From a virus: a stretch of 34,851 nucleotides of DNA. The notes beneath the pieces were generated by a model. The model was given only the letters and a program-made list of their open reading frames with translations. It was not told the DNA's origin and ran no database searches. Position numbers and translations under genes: made by a program. Position 1 is the stretch's first letter. The number at the start of each line of letters is the position of its first letter. This document shows, piece after piece, positions 22,014 to 30,595 of this stretch. The DNA is taken from positions 1 to 34,851 of IMG/VR virus record IMGVR_UViG_3300044521_000192; one strand, 5' to 3'.

Positions 22014-23180
22014 ATGAGCTTTCTAGAGATACGTTTCCCTACGTCCCTAGCTCTTAATGCTGTGGGCGGACCCGCGTACATGACCAACATTAACGCGGCT
22101 TTCTCCGGTTACGAGCAACGTAATCAAAACTGGAGTCTAAGCCGCGCTATGTACACGGTGAGCTTTGAGCACAAGGACCAAACGGACTATAACGCCTTGC
22201 TCGCAATGTTTCACGCGGCGCGAGGTATGGCAAACTCTTTCCGGCTCTTTGACCACTCGGACTATCTAGGGACCGGCGAGTTTATTGACACCGGGGACGG
22301 CTCAACTAGCTCTTTCCAGCTACAACGCACGTACACCGTTGCCGGTCTCTCTACTATCCGTCCGATACAAAAGCCGGTGACCGCGAGCGTCAGGGACTTT
22401 TACGGCAACGCGCTAACGGACACGGTAAAAGTGTACCGGAACGGGACCGAGGCAACGCATAGCGCCGCTTACAGCACGGTTGCGGGATACGATTACTCGC
22501 TTGACTACACAACCGGCGTTATCAACTTCTTTACCTCCGGCGTGTTGCATATCACCGCCGTAAGCGTCTCCGGGACTCACGCAACGTACACGTACACCGT
22601 AACGAGCGGGTCCGCGCCTCACATGGGACAGCCTGTTGTGATTACCGGCTTGAGCGGCTCGCCTAACAACGGGACCTTTACCATTACCTCTCTCGGCTCC
22701 GGCAACTTTACGGTTGTCAACGCGAGCGCGAGCAACGTTAGCTCACAGAGCGGGACCGGCTTAATCTACTTGAGCAAGCTAGCGATTACCGCCGCGTCAT
22801 TCTCAGGCGGTAACACAACGTACACTTACACGCTCTCGGCGGGTATCGTCCTCCGTACCGGCATGAGGGTAATAGTCTCGGGAATGGCGGACGACGGAAA
22901 CAACGGGACCTTTTACATAACGTCCCTCGGCTCCGGGACTTTCACGGTTGCTAACGCGAGCGGCGTAACGCACGCGGGACAGTCCGGGACTGGATACACG
23001 GACGGCGTACCAAAGACGGCGGACGTAATCACGGCGGACTATCAGTATCACGTACCGGTACGCTTTGACCTTGACTCTTTGCAGAGCATGAAAGAGACGG
23101 CGCAAGCGTCCGGCATTCTCTACACCGTTACCGGTATCAAGCTCGTTGAGGTAAGAATCCCTCTAGGGTCTAGCTCATAA
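22014..23180 (+). CDS. DUF2460 tail protein with two inserted beta-repeat domains
   Basis: A 388-residue distal tail protein of the DUF2460/TIGR02217 family, which in gene transfer agents and related phages forms the tail distal ring. The family N-terminus (FLEIRFPTSLALNAVGGPAYMTNI), a middle with GYEQRNQNWSLSRAMYTVSFEHKD and LLAMFHAARGMANSFRLFDHSDY, and the end FDLDSLQSMKETAQASG...VEVRIPLG are all present. Between them lie two related inserted units of about 70 residues (about 180-253 and 258-327). Both read ITA-x-S-x-SG...TYTYT...GTF-ITSLGSG-FTV-NAS. Without these the length would be about 240, closer to the family. They resemble Ig-like repeats and could bind the cell surface. Confidence 0.85.
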   Translation: MSFLEIRFPTSLALNAVGGPAYMTNINAAFSGYEQRNQNWSLSRAMYTVSFEHKDQTDYNALLAMFHAARGMANSFRLFDHSDYLGTGEFIDTGDGSTSSFQLQRTYTVAGLSTIRPIQKPVTASVRDFYGNALTDTVKVYRNGTEATHSAAYSTVAGYDYSLDYTTGVINFFTSGVLHITAVSVSGTHATYTYTVTSGSAPHMGQPVVITGLSGSPNNGTFTITSLGSGNFTVVNASASNVSSQSGTGLIYLSKLAITAASFSGGNTTYTYTLSAGIVLRTGMRVIVSGMADDGNNGTFYITSLGSGTFTVANASGVTHAGQSGTGYTDGVPKTADVITADYQYHVPVRFDLDSLQSMKETAQASGILYTVTGIKLVEVRIPLGSSS

Positions 23181-24067
23181 TGAAAACAGTATCTAACGCG
23201 CTCGCGGCGCACCTTGACGGAGATTGCACAACCCTCACACGGTTGTACAAGATTACGCGCAAGGACTTGACCGTCCTCACGTACACGGACCATGACCAAG
23301 ACATAGACACAACTAACTATCAAGGTCCGCTCACGGACGGCGGTTACGTGTATGAGGCGGCGGTAGGTTTCTCCCCTACGGCGATTGATAGCAAGAGTGA
23401 CCTCTCGGTTGACAACCAAGAGGTAACGGCTCTCATTGACTCGGACACGATTACGGAAAAGGACCTCCGCTTTGGAGTGTGGGACGGAGCCGAGGTAGAG
23501 ATACGGCTTGTCAATTGGGCGGACCTATCGCAAGGCGAGCTAAAGCTCCGGCTCGGGATTCTCGGTACGCTGTCAATGAAAAACGGACAGCTAACGGCGG
23601 AGATTCTCGGACTCACAAACAAGCTACAGCAAGTCTTAGGGCGGTCTTACGGCACGCCTTGTGACGCCGAGCTAGGAGACTCCCGGTGTAAGGCAACCGT
23701 CCCCACGGAGACCGGATACGTCAACACGTCCTCGGACTCGCACCACATTACACCGCACGCGGGAGGGTCACCGTCCGTGAGCTTGTCCGGCGCGAGCGGT
23801 TATTACAATGACGGAATCTTAACTTTTACCTCGGGTATCAATAGCGGAATCTCGTATCAGGTAGGGACATGGGATGGGACAACTCTTTACCTCAAGAATC
23901 CGCTTTTCGCGGCTCCCTCGGTTGACGACACGTTTACTATCTCGCCGGGTTGCGGACACAACGTAACGGACTGCCGCAACAAGTTTAACAATATCGTCAA
24001 CTATCGCGGCTTTCCCTCGATACCCGGACAAGACGCAATTCTACAATACCCGGACCCTACCGGGTAG
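23180..24067 (+). CDS. DUF2163 tail hub protein with four-cysteine site
   Basis: A 295-residue protein of the DUF2163 (TIGR02218) family, which follows DUF2460 in gene transfer agents and similar phages. Recognisable parts are HLDGDCTTLTRLYKITRKDLTVLTYTDHDQDI near the start, YEAAVGFSPTAIDSKSDLSVDNQEV, and the Cys-bearing C-terminal domain. The four cysteines C161 and C170 (TPCDAELGDSRCKA) and C258 and C265 (GCGHNVTDCRNKFNN) match the set that holds an iron-sulfur cluster in the gene transfer agent hub protein. Overlaps the previous gene by one base and precedes NlpC/P60 after two small genes. Confidence 0.85.
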   Translation: MKTVSNALAAHLDGDCTTLTRLYKITRKDLTVLTYTDHDQDIDTTNYQGPLTDGGYVYEAAVGFSPTAIDSKSDLSVDNQEVTALIDSDTITEKDLRFGVWDGAEVEIRLVNWADLSQGELKLRLGILGTLSMKNGQLTAEILGLTNKLQQVLGRSYGTPCDAELGDSRCKATVPTETGYVNTSSDSHHITPHAGGSPSVSLSGASGYYNDGILTFTSGINSGISYQVGTWDGTTLYLKNPLFAAPSVDDTFTISPGCGHNVTDCRNKFNNIVNYRGFPSIPGQDAILQYPDPTG

Positions 24068-24078
24068 CGGTGTAGCGG
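24065..24078 (+). repeat. Dispersed repeat TAGCGGTGTAGCGG, copy 4
   Basis: Exact 14-bp copy that includes the stop codon of the DUF2163 gene and most of the gap before the ATG at 24088. The flanking bases extend the match with copy 5 to 17 bp (GGTAGCGGTGTAGCGGA). Confidence 0.6.
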
Positions 24079-24087
24079 ATAGACACT

Positions 24088-24312
24088 ATGACTCAACGCG
24101 CTATCACATGGGACGAGGCTCACACTTGCGAGGTATGCAAGGTGGAGAAAGTCTTTACTCCGGCGACGCACAGCGTCACGGACGCGAAGCAAACCGCCGA
24201 GGGTTGGCAGGAGACCGCGGCTCGCTATGGTTGTAAGAATCACAAGGTAACGGCTAACGTCATTCTCGTTGACGGTACGGTTATGCCGTGGGAGACATAC
24301 CGTGTCAACTAA
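24088..24312 (+). CDS. Small zinc-knuckle protein
   Basis: A 74-residue protein with a possible zinc site made of CEVC (residues 14-17) and GCKNH (about 49-53), framing a Thr/Lys/Glu-rich loop. Similar short Cys-pair proteins appear in the 3-5.6 kb cluster. No family is recognised. It lies between the hub protein and NlpC/P60 genes, and its end overlaps the next gene by 11 bases. Confidence 0.5.
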   Translation: MTQRAITWDEAHTCEVCKVEKVFTPATHSVTDAKQTAEGWQETAARYGCKNHKVTANVILVDGTVMPWETYRVN

Positions 24313-24451
24313 CGTCACTGTCAACTATCACTGTCCCAAGTGTGGGGAGTTTCACACGCTCACGCTCCCGGAGATACCGGAGCCGGGAAAGCCTGTCAAG
24401 ACTTTCGCGGACGCGCTCCGCGAGGCTACTTGTCCCAAGGACGCTAACTAA
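24302..24451 (+). CDS. Small zinc-ribbon-like protein with GTG start
   Basis: A 49-residue protein. The most likely start is GTG at 24302, with GGAGA about 7 bases upstream inside the previous gene; upstream codons in this frame have no ribosome binding site. The sequence VNYHCPKCGEFHTL is a rubredoxin-like knuckle, with one more Cys near the end (EATCPKD). It ends at TAATG, overlapping the NlpC/P60 start. Function unknown. Confidence 0.5.
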   Translation: MSTNVTVNYHCPKCGEFHTLTLPEIPEPGKPVKTFADALREATCPKDAN

Positions 24452-24903
24452 TGGCAACTAGAAAACAGATTCAAGAGACCGCGAGAGAATATATCGGGAC
24501 TCCGTTTGCTCACCAAGGGCGGGTAAAGGGTCTCGCGTGTGACTGTATCGGACTCCCTCTTATGGTTGCCGGGGAGCTTGGTATCTGTGACGTTGACGGA
24601 AACGAGTTTACCGGCTCGCGTTACAACGTTTACTCTAATCAACCGCTCGGCAATTATGTGCATGACATGACGCAAACGGTACTCCCGAGCAAGTCTCCGC
24701 GCCTAATGCAACCCGGAGACATTGTGTCTATCCGTTTCGGGACCTCGGTTAGTCACCTTGCGATTGTCACGGAGTACGAGGACGGTCTAGGTCTTATACA
24801 CGCTTACAGTAGCGGAGCGGCTAAGGTTGTTGAGCACCGGCTTGACGAGGTTTGGCGCTCGCGGATAGTGGGTTGCTTTGAGTTTCCCGGAGTAGAGGAC
24901 TAA
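24451..24903 (+). CDS. NlpC/P60-family peptidoglycan hydrolase of the tail
   Basis: A 150-residue cell-wall peptidase. The N-terminal helix (TRKQIQETAREYIGTPFAHQGR) leads to the catalytic Cys in LACDCIGL (C32), with the catalytic His in VSHLAIVTEYED (H102) and a further conserved His in LIHAYSSG (H117). The motif DCIGL is typical of the gene transfer agent/phage tail form of NlpC/P60. Such enzymes sit in the tail tip and open peptidoglycan during DNA entry. It follows DUF2460 and DUF2163 in the standard order and overlaps the tail-tip gene by one base. No other cell wall hydrolase is found in the window. Confidence 0.9.
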   Translation: MATRKQIQETAREYIGTPFAHQGRVKGLACDCIGLPLMVAGELGICDVDGNEFTGSRYNVYSNQPLGNYVHDMTQTVLPSKSPRLMQPGDIVSIRFGTSVSHLAIVTEYEDGLGLIHAYSSGAAKVVEHRLDEVWRSRIVGCFEFPGVED

Positions 24904-27900
24904 TGGCAAGACTAGCATTGACGGTAGCGGGAGCGGTAATCGGCGCTCTGTTGGCATTGCCGACGGGCGGTATGTCTGTTGCTATGGGAATGCAGCTAGG
25001 CATACTCGCGGGTAGTCTCGCCGGCGCTCTAATCTTCCCCGGCAAAGGGACGCACACTTACGGACCGCGCCTCAACGATATGCAAATATCAAGCTCCGCG
25101 CCGGGAGCGGTTATTCCGCTCCTCTACGGAAGCATGAGGCTAGGCGGTAACATAATCTGGGCAACCAAGATAAAGGAAACAACTACAACAACCTCACAGT
25201 CCGCTAAGGGCGGACCTACGGTCAAGCAAACAACGTACTCTTACTCAATCTCTTTCGCGGCGGCTTTCTGTCAGGGACCGGCGACTATCTCCCGTATCTG
25301 GGGAGACGCAAAGCTAATCTATGACACAACCGGTAACAAGAATCTCGGACCGTGGAGTAGCTCAACAAACTACGTTACCGGGGACGTTGTGTCTCGTAAC
25401 GGTCACTGGTACAAAGCAAAGACCTCTAACACTAACGAGGACCCGGAGGGAGCCGGTGTCTTTGGCTCGTTGCTCGGTCAACTCTTTTGGGAGCCTACCG
25501 CCGCTCCGTCAACGAGCACGAGCGCAATTGCAAAGAATATACACGTAGTCCCTACGTTTTACCGTGGGACAGAGACGCAACTACCAGACCCGTTAATGGT
25601 CTCGCATGACGGAGCCGCTAAGACGCCGGGATACCGGGGCGTGTGCTACGCCGTTGTTGAGGACTTCCCTCTAGAGGACTTCGGAAACCGCTTGCCGAAT
25701 ATCCGCGCCGAGGTCAACTCTCTCGCGGTGACAAACTACCCGGCGTATAGCTTTGATAAGGCTAATATCCCGGACCCGGACAACGGCAACGCCGTAGAGG
25801 TTCAATGGCTTGAGCCGTGGATTGTTGACCGTACCCGTCAAGTGGGTTATTGCATATCAACCCGCGCTCGCGTGATACAGCGCGTCAACCTCATTACTAA
25901 CGCGATTGAGGCTCAAGGTCTCGTTGACGCTAGCTTGTACGGCTTGCGCGAGGACGTTGACTATAACGCGGTCCTTACACAAGCTCACAACATTACGATT
26001 GACGGTGACGGCTTTCTGTGGATTGGCTTTATTAGCACAATGTACAAGCATGACGATAGGACCGCTCACGCCGGGGACCTCGGGGACCCGTATGACCGTA
26101 CTACCTTCGGAGCCGCTACTAACTACTGGCTTAAAAAGATTGACCCCTACACGTTTAAGGCGGTTGCACAGATACAGCTAAACAACTCGCAAGGCGTACA
26201 GAGACCGGACCCGGCAAGCTATCCCGGTTACGGGTTGGCGTGTGCTTACGGGCGTTACCTGCTAGCGGGTTGCTATGACTTCCACACTAACACGGCGGGT
26301 CTTTTCGTCTATGACACCGCAGTCCTTGACCTTGTAGGCTACTCGCCTATCTCTGACGGCTCTTGGTACGGCGCTAGCTCCGGCTATCCGCTACATGACC
26401 CGGAGACTAACATTGTGTACGTGCTCTCGTTTGTTGGCAACTCGTCAATACCGGGGAGCGGTGACTATGCAACAATCACCCGCGTTAACCTCAACGGCGG
26501 CGTGACACATTTTGTCTCAGATGCGCCGCGTTACATTGACGTTTACTCTTGGTCCGTGCCGTGGAGTGCGGCGGACGGCGTTGCTATGGTTGGTTGGTTG
26601 GACCCGACAGACAAAACTATCCTCATGCTTACCAACGTTGGTAAGCTCCTCAAGTTTGACACAGCAACCGGAGCGGTCATTGACTCTATCGGAGACATTG
26701 ACAATCACGTTGCGGAGATTAACAAAGTCTCCGGCGTATCAACACAACCGTTCGAGCTACTCGGCGGTTATCCGGGTTGGCAATCGGGACAGAATTACGG
26801 GACCCTTGATACCGGCGTGCTGTGGTTGCCGGGTCCCGGCTTTGGACAGTCTAGCGCCGCTCAAGCGTTTGTATGGTCCGTCTTTATTGCCGGAGCAATG
26901 TCTCACCTTGACCCGGACTTTGTTGACCCGTCAAGCAACGGAACAGTACAGGCAACACAAGGCGAGGTACAGAGCTTTATCACGTACCTTGCGGCTAACC
27001 CGAGCGTCAATGATTCGCTCACCGCGAGCCTACAGAATAACTACTGGTTTCTAGACATGCTCGCGCAAGCTACCCTAGCAAGTGACGCGAGCTTAAAGGA
27101 CGCCGCCGTATGGCTTAACGCTCATTGGACGGACCAAGTAGCAACAACCGCTATGTACGTCTTTCGGTCTTTCAGGACTTCGGACCTTAGCGTAATTGCA
27201 AGCTACAACACAAAGAATTTTATCAGCGGTTTCAATCTAGGAGAGGTCACTTTCGGCAACGTAGGCTTTGCCTTTGACCCTAACTCTAACTCCGTGCTCG
27301 CGCCGGGGTACACGCTCAACAAGGCGTATCACTTCTATCTAGACCGCCTCGGAAACAACGGCATAGGTTGTGACGAGATTGTCCTAGACGTGTGCGAAAA
27401 AGCCGGTCTTGACCCGAGCCGCGTTGACGTGTCCGCTATTGCCGGTATCGCCGTGCAAGGCTACCCGGTGACCTCGCTACAGTCCGGCAAGGACATTATT
27501 ACCGCGCTCGCTCAATACGGATTCTTTGAGGGACGTGAGACGGACTTTACTCTCTCGTTTGTACCTCGCGGACAGGAGTCCGTCCTCACAATCCCGGAGA
27601 GTGACCTAGGTCTAGCACAAGACAAAGCCGAGCTTACGGAGACAATCGGACAAGAGCAAGACACTCCTAAGACGGTTGAGGTCTTGCACATTGACCCGGC
27701 GCAAGATTACCAGCAAGGACAGCAAGTCAAGGTCCGGCATAGCCGGACAACCGCGAGCCTCAACAAGACGAGCATTAGCTTGCCTATTGTCATGTCCTCG
27801 TTACAGGCGGCGCAACTCGCGGACCGGATTATATGGACGGCGGAGAATGAGCGGAGAGCTTACAAGACCTCGCTCTACAAAGCCTCTTACATGCTCCTAG

Positions 27901-29075
27901 ACCCCGGTGACGTTGTAAACTTTGTCTATAACGGTCTCACTCTAGCCGGACGTGTGTCCGGCTCTATGATTGGTCAAAACTTCGCAACCGCTCTAGAGAT
28001 TACGAGCGAGGACAGCAACAACTATCTCAGCACGGCGGCGGGTACGGACAATGACGGATTCCAAGGACAGACGCTCACCGGTCTAGCCGCGTCTCTGCTG
28101 TGGCTCTTTGATATGCCGTATCTCTCCGATACGGACGCGGACGCCTCGGGAAACCTCGGCTATTACTTCGCAATGAATCCGCAAGGCTCCGGCACATGGG
28201 GAGCGGGAGCACTTTACTCCTCAACGGACAATATGTCTTTCTCCCAAGTGGGAGCGAGCGCAACCGGTCTAACCTACGGCATTGCACAGAACGTGCTAGG
28301 CGCTCCGCGCTCGCCGTTTACGTGGGACAATGACAACACGCTAACCGTTAACTTGCTCAACGGCACGGCTCCGGCGAGTGACACGGAGTTTAACGTCCTC
28401 AACGGCGCTAACGCGGCTATCCTGTATCCCTCGCTTGAGGTCATACAGTTTACAACCGTCACGCTTAACCTTGACGGGACGTACACGCTCTCCGGGTTAC
28501 TCCGGGGACGGCGCGGTACGGAGTGGGCGGCTCATGCTACCTCGCACGCGGCGGGAGAGTTTGTTGTATTCCCGCTCTCGGGCGGAATGGTACACGAGCA
28601 AGTGTCTCTTGCGGCTTTCAATCAACAACGCTTTTACAAGGGCGTAACGGTAGGCTCGGACCTCAACAGCGCAACGAGCAAGCCGCTAACGTTAATCGGA
28701 CGTGACCTAATGCCTTACGCTCCGGCTCAATTCGGCGGCGTTAAGAGCGGCTCGGACATTATTCTTACTTGGGAGAGGCGTACACGCCTCGGCGGGGACC
28801 CTTGGTACAACGGTACTAACACCGTACCATTAAACGAGGACAGCGAGGGCTATGACGTTGAGATATTGAGCGCGGCGGGAGGGACGGTCAAGCGGACATT
28901 CTCCGGCTTAACCTCGCCAACCGTGACCTACACGTCCGCGCAACAGACTACGGACTTCGGAAGCACTCAAAGTGACATTGCGGCTAGGGTCTATCAAGTC
29001 TCCGCTCAAGTAGGGCGTGGATTCCCTACCGAGAATGACCATTGTCTAACCGGAATGGCGGTAAGTGGCGGCTAA
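24903..29075 (+). CDS. Large tail-tip protein (GTA gp15/Phage-tail_3 type) with inserted carbohydrate-binding and propeller-like regions
   Basis: A 1390-residue protein. The first 50 residues are the usual hydrophobic Ala/Gly start (LALTVAGAVIGALLALPTGG), and the next segment (MQISSSAPGAVIPLLYGSMRLGGNIIWATKIKE) is a family landmark. At about 149-185 lies a CBM5/12-like module: PWSSSTNYVTGDVVSRNG then HWYKAKTSNTNEDP. Residues about 280-640 contain repeated beta units of the type LWIGF..., LKKIDPYTF, LFVYDTAVLDLVGY, LLKFDTATGAVID, suggesting a beta propeller. The family core resumes around 800 (FYLDRLGNNGIGCDEIVLDVCEKAGLD), followed by LTIPESDLGLAQDKAE and a C-terminal part with LSGLLRGRRGTEW, a GTA-type landmark. 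It would be the host-contacting tail tip. Confidence 0.85.
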   Translation: MARLALTVAGAVIGALLALPTGGMSVAMGMQLGILAGSLAGALIFPGKGTHTYGPRLNDMQISSSAPGAVIPLLYGSMRLGGNIIWATKIKETTTTTSQSAKGGPTVKQTTYSYSISFAAAFCQGPATISRIWGDAKLIYDTTGNKNLGPWSSSTNYVTGDVVSRNGHWYKAKTSNTNEDPEGAGVFGSLLGQLFWEPTAAPSTSTSAIAKNIHVVPTFYRGTETQLPDPLMVSHDGAAKTPGYRGVCYAVVEDFPLEDFGNRLPNIRAEVNSLAVTNYPAYSFDKANIPDPDNGNAVEVQWLEPWIVDRTRQVGYCISTRARVIQRVNLITNAIEAQGLVDASLYGLREDVDYNAVLTQAHNITIDGDGFLWIGFISTMYKHDDRTAHAGDLGDPYDRTTFGAATNYWLKKIDPYTFKAVAQIQLNNSQGVQRPDPASYPGYGLACAYGRYLLAGCYDFHTNTAGLFVYDTAVLDLVGYSPISDGSWYGASSGYPLHDPETNIVYVLSFVGNSSIPGSGDYATITRVNLNGGVTHFVSDAPRYIDVYSWSVPWSAADGVAMVGWLDPTDKTILMLTNVGKLLKFDTATGAVIDSIGDIDNHVAEINKVSGVSTQPFELLGGYPGWQSGQNYGTLDTGVLWLPGPGFGQSSAAQAFVWSVFIAGAMSHLDPDFVDPSSNGTVQATQGEVQSFITYLAANPSVNDSLTASLQNNYWFLDMLAQATLASDASLKDAAVWLNAHWTDQVATTAMYVFRSFRTSDLSVIASYNTKNFISGFNLGEVTFGNVGFAFDPNSNSVLAPGYTLNKAYHFYLDRLGNNGIGCDEIVLDVCEKAGLDPSRVDVSAIAGIAVQGYPVTSLQSGKDIITALAQYGFFEGRETDFTLSFVPRGQESVLTIPESDLGLAQDKAELTETIGQEQDTPKTVEVLHIDPAQDYQQGQQVKVRHSRTTASLNKTSISLPIVMSSLQAAQLADRIIWTAENERRAYKTSLYKASYMLLDPGDVVNFVYNGLTLAGRVSGSMIGQNFATALEITSEDSNNYLSTAAGTDNDGFQGQTLTGLAASLLWLFDMPYLSDTDADASGNLGYYFAMNPQGSGTWGAGALYSSTDNMSFSQVGASATGLTYGIAQNVLGAPRSPFTWDNDNTLTVNLLNGTAPASDTEFNVLNGANAAILYPSLEVIQFTTVTLNLDGTYTLSGLLRGRRGTEWAAHATSHAAGEFVVFPLSGGMVHEQVSLAAFNQQRFYKGVTVGSDLNSATSKPLTLIGRDLMPYAPAQFGGVKSGSDIILTWERRTRLGGDPWYNGTNTVPLNEDSEGYDVEILSAAGGTVKRTFSGLTSPTVTYTSAQQTTDFGSTQSDIAARVYQVSAQVGRGFPTENDHCLTGMAVSGG

Positions 29076-29133
29076 ACACAGCCTCACAAAATCCTAGAAG
29101 GGCGTGACCCTCATGTAGAAAAGGACATTCAAC

Positions 29134-30291
29134 ATGAGCAACACACCCAACCTAAATATCTCGCATATCGCTAGTAGTCAGAACCAAAAAGAGGTCACGG
29201 CTAACACTGCGTTCGATGACCTCGACACTGCTATGACGGACACGCTCACGGTTGACCTCTCAACGGCGAGCGGCGGCGCTATCACGCCCACAACGTCAAC
29301 CGTGTTGCTAGCGTTTGCGCTCAAGTTCACTAACCAAGCCTCGCCGGACGCGGACATCACAGTCAATGTCCCTAGCAACAAGCACTTTTACCGGCTGCAT
29401 CACGCCGGGTCTGGCTCACACAATGTCATTGTCAAGGTATCGGGACAGACCGGGGTGACCCTCGCTCCCGGAAATGTGCGGTTAGTCTATTGCAACGGGA
29501 CCGATGTTGTTGTTGCGGAGAACGTCTACGAGCTACTTGCCAACAAGGACACGGACGGCACTCTAACCGCAAATTCGGACACAAAGTACGCAAGTCAAAA
29601 AGCTACTAAAACATACGTTGACGCAGCGGTTGCGGGAGCAGGTGCTATCAAGACCGTAACGGTTGACATCTCATCCTCGGACCTCATCAACGCTGGCACT
29701 ACTCCTATTGTGCTTGTCGCGGCTCCCGGCGCTAACAAAATGCTCATTGTTGTGAGCGCCTCATTGCTGTACAAGTACAACTCCGTTGCGTACAACAGCA
29801 ACGCCGGTGTGCGTCTTGAGTATGACAACCTTGGTCCGTTTGGCTCAACACTAGTTCTGCCTAATGACTTCTTTGAGACGGTTGGAGGCAACAACATAGG
29901 CGTGTTTACTCTCCCGTTCGGCGAGGTCTCCGTTGCCTCCCTTGGTTCAACTAATCTACCGCTCACGCTCGTTGCTAATGTTGCTTGCGGACCTATTCTC
30001 AGCGCATCGTTAGACGTGGGAGGGTCCGGCTACGCTCCGGGAGATACCGGCACGATTACAAGCGGCGGAGCAGACGCTACTTACGTTGTTGACACGGTTG
30101 ACGGCGGCGGAGCGGTCCTTACGTTCCACTTGTCCGGCAACGGCTCTCACTACGAAGTATCAACCGGCAACGCTACCTCGGTTGACACCGGAGGCGGTGA
30201 CGGCGGTTTTACCATTGACATCGGCTCTGTGACCCTCGGCAACGGGACGGCAAGAGCAACAATTTGCTACTACACTATTGCAACAACATAA
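29134..30291 (+). CDS. Tail fibre protein
   Basis: A 385-residue fibre. The N-terminus (TPNLNISHIASSQNQKEVTANTAFDDLD) resembles the DUF2793-type start of tail-associated proteins. A beta-sandwich (about 35-145) follows, then a linker with SDTKYASQKATKTYVDAAVAG, a classic fibre shaft motif. Next comes a second beta domain, and finally a Gly-rich region (VGGSGYAPGDTGTITSGGADATYVVDTVDGGGAV) of a kind common in phage fibres. It is the last structural gene and lies directly after the tail tip. AAAAGGA lies about 10 bases before its ATG. Receptor recognition is the likely role. Confidence 0.75.
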   Translation: MSNTPNLNISHIASSQNQKEVTANTAFDDLDTAMTDTLTVDLSTASGGAITPTTSTVLLAFALKFTNQASPDADITVNVPSNKHFYRLHHAGSGSHNVIVKVSGQTGVTLAPGNVRLVYCNGTDVVVAENVYELLANKDTDGTLTANSDTKYASQKATKTYVDAAVAGAGAIKTVTVDISSSDLINAGTTPIVLVAAPGANKMLIVVSASLLYKYNSVAYNSNAGVRLEYDNLGPFGSTLVLPNDFFETVGGNNIGVFTLPFGEVSVASLGSTNLPLTLVANVACGPILSASLDVGGSGYAPGDTGTITSGGADATYVVDTVDGGGAVLTFHLSGNGSHYEVSTGNATSVDTGGGDGGFTIDIGSVTLGNGTARATICYYTIATT

Positions 30292-30300
30292 GGAATCGTC

Positions 30301-30561
30301 ATGCTCATCATTCCCATACTAGCTCTTTTTCTTCCCTACGTAGGATTCGTCTCCGCCGCTCTCGCTGTCTTTGCTTTCTTTCGGGACATGCGCCGGGACG
30401 TGTCCGACATTAAGACCAACCATCTACCGCACTTGCTAGAGGCAACACAGGACCAAACCAAAGAGCTACGGGAGATGCGCTCAGACTTCCGTACATATTT
30501 CGCCAAAGACGGCGGCGTGACGGTTACGGTGAGCGGAAACAACAAAGCCGAATCCCGGTAA
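30301..30561 (+). CDS. Small membrane-anchored protein, possible holin-like
   Basis: An 86-residue protein with one or two N-terminal membrane segments (about 2-27, LIIPILALFLPYVGFVSAALAVFAFF), then a charged helical part (RDMRRDVSDIKTNHL, EATQDQTKELREMRSDFR) and a short tail. AAGGA lies close before ATG 30301. Its position after the fibre gene is where lysis genes often start, and a holin or anti-holin would fit its size. No endolysin follows, so this remains a guess; a superinfection or anchoring function is also possible. Confidence 0.5.
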   Translation: MLIIPILALFLPYVGFVSAALAVFAFFRDMRRDVSDIKTNHLPHLLEATQDQTKELREMRSDFRTYFAKDGGVTVTVSGNNKAESR

Positions 30562-30571
30562 GGACTCGGCT
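30546..30571. terminator. Inverted repeat between convergent genes
   Basis: AGCCGAATCC (30546-30555) and GGACTCGGCT (30562-30571) pair over 9 of 10 positions with a 6-base loop. The structure overlaps the stop of the plus-strand gene and precedes the end of the minus-strand gene at 30596. Both strands lack T runs, so efficiency is doubtful, but the place between converging genes fits a bidirectional terminator. Confidence 0.4.
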
Positions 30572-30578
30572 CTTGAGG

Positions 30579-30592
30579 TAGCGGTGTAGCGG
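30579..30592 (+). repeat. Dispersed repeat TAGCGGTGTAGCGG, copy 5
   Basis: Exact 14-bp copy in the 34-base gap between the converging genes that end at 30561 and 30596. It matches copy 4 over 17 bp. Confidence 0.6.
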
Positions 30593-30595
30593 AGT

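Noticed and set aside
22014-29075. Interpretation of the whole element as a gene transfer agent
   Set aside because: The tail-tip genes are GTA-like, but such genes are common in ordinary siphophages; integrase, a P27/TerL pair, packaging HNH and cargo genes favour a prophage.
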